A DNA stretch of 64,000 nt, taken from the NCBI RefSeq assembly GCF_018860165.1, contig NZ_JAHKNG010000007.1, forward strand, positions 1 through 64,000. The letters are read 5' to 3'. A program made the position numbers and the translations under genes. This DNA comes from Paracoccus marinaquae (lineage in GTDB: Bacteria > Pseudomonadota > Alphaproteobacteria > Rhodobacterales > Rhodobacteraceae). The notes under the pieces are model-generated. The model was not told the DNA's origin. It saw only the letters and a list, made by a program, of their open reading frames with translations, and did not search any database. This document shows, piece after piece, positions 61,135 through 64,000 of this stretch (its first letter is position 1; each line of letters starts with the position of its first letter).

Positions 61135-62079
61135 ATGGCACGCGCCCAAGGTGCGCGGTCGCAACTCGCGGTCGCGTTCGAGACGGTTTACGGCACCGCC
61201 CCCGTCAGCGGCTTCACCCGCCTGCCCTTCGCATCCTCGACGCTGAGCGCCGAACAGCCGCTGCTCTCGTCCGAGCTGCTGGGCTATGGCCGCGACCCGC
61301 TGGCGCCGGTCAAGGACGCGATCACCGCGGATGGCGATCTGACCATCCCCATTGATGCCGAGGGTTTCGGCTTCTGGCTGAAGGCCGCGTTCGGGGCGCC
61401 GGTCACGACCGGAACTGCGCCGGGGCCTTACACGCATGAATTCCGCTCCGGCAACTGGACGCTGCCCAGCATGTCGATCGAGACCGGCATGCCCGAGGTG
61501 CCGCGCTTCGCCATGTATTCGGGCGTGATGGTCAACCAGCTCAGCTGGACCATGCAGCGTTCCGGCCTGCTGACCGCCAGCGTCCAGCTTGTGGCGCAGG
61601 GCGAGACCGTGGCCACCACCTCGCAGGCCGGTACGCCCACCGATCTCGACCTGCTACGCTTCGGGCATTTCAACGGCGCCATCACCCGCAATGGCGCGGC
61701 GCTGGGCAATGTGATCTCGGCCCAGATCACCTATGCCAACAATCTCGACCGGATCGAGACCATTCGTGCCGACGGCATGATCGACGGTGCGGACCCGTCC
61801 ATCGCCGCGCTGACCGGCCAGATAGAGGTCCGCTTCGCCGATATGGTACTGATGAACCAGGCCATCGCGGGCGGGCCGTGCGAATTGGAATTCGCCTACA
61901 CGCTGGCATCCGGCGAAAGCCTGACCGTCACCGCCCATGCCGTCTATCTGCCCCGCCCACGCGTCGAGATCAGCGGGCCGCAAGGCATTCAGGCCAGCTT
62001 CGACTGGCAGGCGGCGCGCGGGTCCAGCCCGGCGCGCATGGCGACCATCACCCTTGTCAACAACACCGAGGAGTATTGA
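61135..62079 (+). CDS. Phage tail tube protein
   Basis: This 314-aa protein has the pattern of tail tube proteins of this phage group: RSQLAVAFETVYGTAPVSGF at the start, NQLSWTMQRSGLLTASVQLV, and FADMVLMNQAIAGGPCELEF near the end. It is placed before the tail chaperone and tape-measure genes, as expected. GAGGAG precedes the start. It forms the tube through which DNA passes. Confidence 0.85.
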   Translation: MARAQGARSQLAVAFETVYGTAPVSGFTRLPFASSTLSAEQPLLSSELLGYGRDPLAPVKDAITADGDLTIPIDAEGFGFWLKAAFGAPVTTGTAPGPYTHEFRSGNWTLPSMSIETGMPEVPRFAMYSGVMVNQLSWTMQRSGLLTASVQLVAQGETVATTSQAGTPTDLDLLRFGHFNGAITRNGAALGNVISAQITYANNLDRIETIRADGMIDGADPSIAALTGQIEVRFADMVLMNQAIAGGPCELEFAYTLASGESLTVTAHAVYLPRPRVEISGPQGIQASFDWQAARGSSPARMATITLVNNTEEY

Positions 62080-62082
62080 ACC

Positions 62083-62520
62083 ATGATCCGACTGAACCTC
62101 ACGACCGAGCCGCGCTGGATCGACCTCCTCCCCGGCCTGATGATCCGGGTCGCCCCGATCACCACATCCATCATGGCCGCCGCGCGCTCCGATGTCTCCC
62201 TCGATACCCTCGACATCGACGCGCCGAAGGAGGTGCTGGCCGTGGCCATGGCGCAGGCCGTCGCCAGAATGGTGATTACCGAATGGTCGGGCGTCGGCGA
62301 TGCCGAGGGCATCGACCTGCCGGTCACGCCCGAAGGCATCGACGCGCTCTTGAACATCTGGCCGGTGTTCGAGGCGTTCCAGGAGAAGGCCCTTGGTCCG
62401 CATCTGGTGCTGGATGCGGAAAAAAACGCCTCCGCGCCCTCGCCGAATGGCACTACGGCGGGGGCGACCGATATTGCGCAGCCTGCCCCGGACGCTGCCT
62501 CGCCTGCCCTGCCCGGCTGA
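62083..62520 (+). CDS. Tail assembly chaperone (G product)
   Basis: This 145-aa protein (LLPGLMIRVAPITTSIMAAA, then VAMAQAVARMVITEWSGVGD and FQEKALGPHLVLDAEKNAS) is the upstream chaperone frame. Its ribosome site is GAGGAG within the end of the tail tube gene. Near the end lies an A AAA AAC slippery heptamer in the correct phase, so a fraction of ribosomes should shift to make a longer GT-type protein. Chaperones of this kind coat the tape measure during tail assembly. Confidence 0.82.
   Translation: MIRLNLTTEPRWIDLLPGLMIRVAPITTSIMAAARSDVSLDTLDIDAPKEVLAVAMAQAVARMVITEWSGVGDAEGIDLPVTPEGIDALLNIWPVFEAFQEKALGPHLVLDAEKNASAPSPNGTTAGATDIAQPAPDAASPALPG
62421..62427 (+). promoter_or_regulatory. Programmed -1 frameshift site (A AAA AAC)
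   Basis: In the chaperone frame codons GAA AAA AAC (62419-62427) contain the canonical slippery heptamer A AAA AAC. A shift back by one base enters the frame that reads RLRALAEWHYGGGDRY and stays open to 62783. This is the lambda G/GT arrangement. A downstream stimulatory structure was not modelled. Confidence 0.8.
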
Positions 62521-62783
62521 ATTCACCGCAAAGCCATGAGGGCTGGCAGGTCTGGGATCTGGCAGCCCGCCTCAGCGGCCAGCTGCGGGCGATCCCCGGC
62601 GCGGTGCTGGGCTGGGACATGGGCGCGGCGCTGGCAATGGGCCGTGCGCTGGGCATTCCGGCGCTGGCAGTCGTGGAACTGCTGCCGGTGATCGAGGCGG
62701 AAATGATCCGCAAGACCAACGAAAAGATCGAGGAAGGCAGAGGCGATGGCCGAGAAGAAAGTCTCCGTTCGTCTCGTCGCTGA
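62428..62783 (+). CDS. Tail assembly chaperone T part, expressed by -1 frameshift
   Basis: Reached from the upstream chaperone by the slip at 62421-62427, this frame encodes RLRALAEWHYGGGDRYCA, then SHEGWQVWDLAARLSGQL and VLGWDMGAALAMGRALGIPA. It ends at 62783 and overlaps the start of the tape-measure gene. The frame has no convincing start of its own, supporting the frameshift. The fused product would be about 233 aa and links the chaperone to the tail tube protein. Confidence 0.78.
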
Positions 62784-64000
62784 GAACGGACGCCAGGTCC
62801 GGGCGGAGCTGGAAGGCGTCGGCAACGCCGGCGCCGACAGCTTCAAGCGCATGTCGCGTGAGGTCGACACTGCCGGCGTCATGCTGCAGCGTTTGGCCGG
62901 GATCGCGGCCGGCGCGCTCTCGATCCGCCAGGTCGCGCAATATGCCGATACCTGGACCGATCTGCGCTCGCGGGTCGATCTGGCGACCGGGTCGCAGGAG
63001 AAGGGCGCCGCCGTCATGGACCGGCTCGCGCAGATGGCGCGGCGCACCTATTCGGGAATCGAGCAGACGACCGAAAGCTGGCTCTCGAACGCCACCGCCC
63101 TGCGCGAACTCGGACTTTCCACCGCCGAGAGCCTCGATTTCACCGAGGCGCTGAACAACGCCATGGTGGTCTCGGGCGCAAAGGCCGAGCGCGCGGCCTC
63201 GGTCCAGAACGCGCTCTCGAAGGCGATGGCGCTGGGCAGCCTGTCTGGCGATAACCTGAACACGGTGATCCAGACCGGCGGCCGGGTGGCCGAACTGCTG
63301 GCTGCGGAACTCGGCACCACAGTTTCCGGCCTGCGGGTGATGGGAACGCAGGGCGCGATCACCGGCGAGGTGATCCGCACCGCGCTGGTCGGCAATCTGG
63401 AGCTGCTGCGCGAGGAAGCGGACTCCATGCCGGCCACCATCGGCGACGCGTTCACGCTGATCGGCAATGCGGCGCTGCAACTGGTTGGCAGCTGGGATCA
63501 GCTTCTGGGTGCCTCCTCCACCGTCGCCTCTGTGCTGATCCTTGTCGCGGACAATATCGAACGCCTCGCCTCGCTCGCGATTGCCTTCGCCGGCTTCATG
63601 GCCGGGCGCTGGGTGGCGGCTTTTGTCGCCGCCCGTGTCGCGACCTTCTCGCTGTCCACGGCGCTGACCGTGCTGCGGGGGGCGCTGATCCGCACCGGCA
63701 TCGGCGCGCTGATCGTCGCGGCGGGCGAGCTGATCTACCAGTTTTCCTCGCTGGTCAAATCAGTCGGCGGCATCGGCACGGCGTTCAAGCTGCTAGGCGA
63801 TGTCGCAAAGGAGGTCGGCCAGCGCATCGTCCTGGCCTTCCAGGCATCGTTCGCGCTGCTCAATGCGGCCTGGGATGGCTATCGCGCCTATGTGTTCACG
63901 GTGCTCGACCTGATCGTGACCGGGGGCGTCACCGCCGTGGACCGATATGTTGCGGTCTGGCACGGCGGGTTTGAGGCGATCAAGGCGATCTGGGCATTGC
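62746..64000 (+). CDS. Phage tape measure protein, N-terminal part
   Basis: The gene starts at 62746 (MAEKKVSVRLVAENGRQVRA) inside the chaperone end and runs off the window after 418 codons. The pattern is that of tape-measure proteins: QVAQYADTWTDLRSRVDLAT, ALNNAMVVSGAKAERAASVQ, LSKAMALGSLSGDNLNTVIQ. Hydrophobic stretches follow further on (SLAIAFAGFMAGRWVAAFVA), thought to insert into the host membrane. It sets tail length; the C-terminus is not visible. Confidence 0.9.
   Translation, partial: MAEKKVSVRLVAENGRQVRAELEGVGNAGADSFKRMSREVDTAGVMLQRLAGIAAGALSIRQVAQYADTWTDLRSRVDLATGSQEKGAAVMDRLAQMARRTYSGIEQTTESWLSNATALRELGLSTAESLDFTEALNNAMVVSGAKAERAASVQNALSKAMALGSLSGDNLNTVIQTGGRVAELLAAELGTTVSGLRVMGTQGAITGEVIRTALVGNLELLREEADSMPATIGDAFTLIGNAALQLVGSWDQLLGASSTVASVLILVADNIERLASLAIAFAGFMAGRWVAAFVAARVATFSLSTALTVLRGALIRTGIGALIVAAGELIYQFSSLVKSVGGIGTAFKLLGDVAKEVGQRIVLAFQASFALLNAAWDGYRAYVFTVLDLIVTGGVTAVDRYVAVWHGGFEAIKAIWAL

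Overview
The window is GC-rich DNA from an alphaproteobacterium, most likely a Rhodobacterales member (Paracoccus/Rhodobacter-type). The basis is codon and GC style, a GTTC-N7-GTTC LexA box, an alphaproteobacterial initiator-tRNA 3' end, and a photo-oxidative-stress lipid operon (flavin amine oxidase, DUF1365, CFA-type methyltransferase, MFS, SDR) of the kind known in Rhodobacter. Everything was read by eye; no database search was possible.

Layout. (1) 1-9061, minus strand: a DISARM-related defence-like cluster. It has an unknown protein, an exonuclease-I-type DEDDh nuclease, a WYL regulator with its own promoter/operator, a 1718-aa DEAD/DEAH helicase with a C-terminal DUF1998 region, and the start of an SNF2-type ATPase. 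The SNF2 reading frame loses its expected sequence near 124, next to hairpins and a perfect 26-bp inverted repeat at the window edge. (2) 9428-9475: a 3' fragment of an initiator tRNA gene, flanked by two copies of a 19-bp repeat, i.e. an attachment-site scar. (3) 9731-14289, minus strand: two small unfamiliar operons. One is a two-gene pair with glycine/alanine-rich hydrophobic segments. The other is a three-gene cassette ending in a GIY-YIG plus DEDDh-exonuclease fusion. (4) 14762-19787: a tyrosine integrase, a long inverted repeat, then a phage/plasmid-like replication block (AlpA-like HTH, VRR-NUC nuclease, HTH replication protein) carrying palindromic iterons inside the replication gene. 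(5) 19846-29296: vsr divergent from a five-gene run of C5 methyltransferase, MORC/GHKL ATPase, Z1 ATPase, DUF4420-type PD-(D/E)XK protein and AIPR protein, matching the MZA type of defence locus. (6) 29594-31004: island debris (short ParB-domain protein, DUF3489 protein, a DUF6900-like gene with an early stop).

(7) 31201-45907: ordinary host genes. These are a DUF2254 membrane protein, a phospholipase-D-family protein, DUF2177, SDRs, the lipid/photo-oxidative operon, a fasciclin protein divergent from an ECF sigma/anti-sigma pair, and an SOS-controlled DNA repair pair (radical SAM protein plus UdgX). (8) 46254-51837: a graveyard of insertion sequences and broken genes. An IS21 element interrupts a TctC-type binding protein gene and has lost its right end. 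Next come a frameshifted DNA methyltransferase, a fragment of an unknown gene, a decapitated IS5-type transposase and a truncated IS66. (9) 51838-64000: the late genes of a siphovirus-like prophage (terminase, portal, protease-capsid fusion, head-tail joining, tail tube, tail chaperone with a -1 frameshift site, tape measure running off the window), with Rha/KilAC and thermonuclease genes inserted among them. Its left end has been replaced by IS66, leaving the terminase small subunit as an in-frame TnpB fusion.
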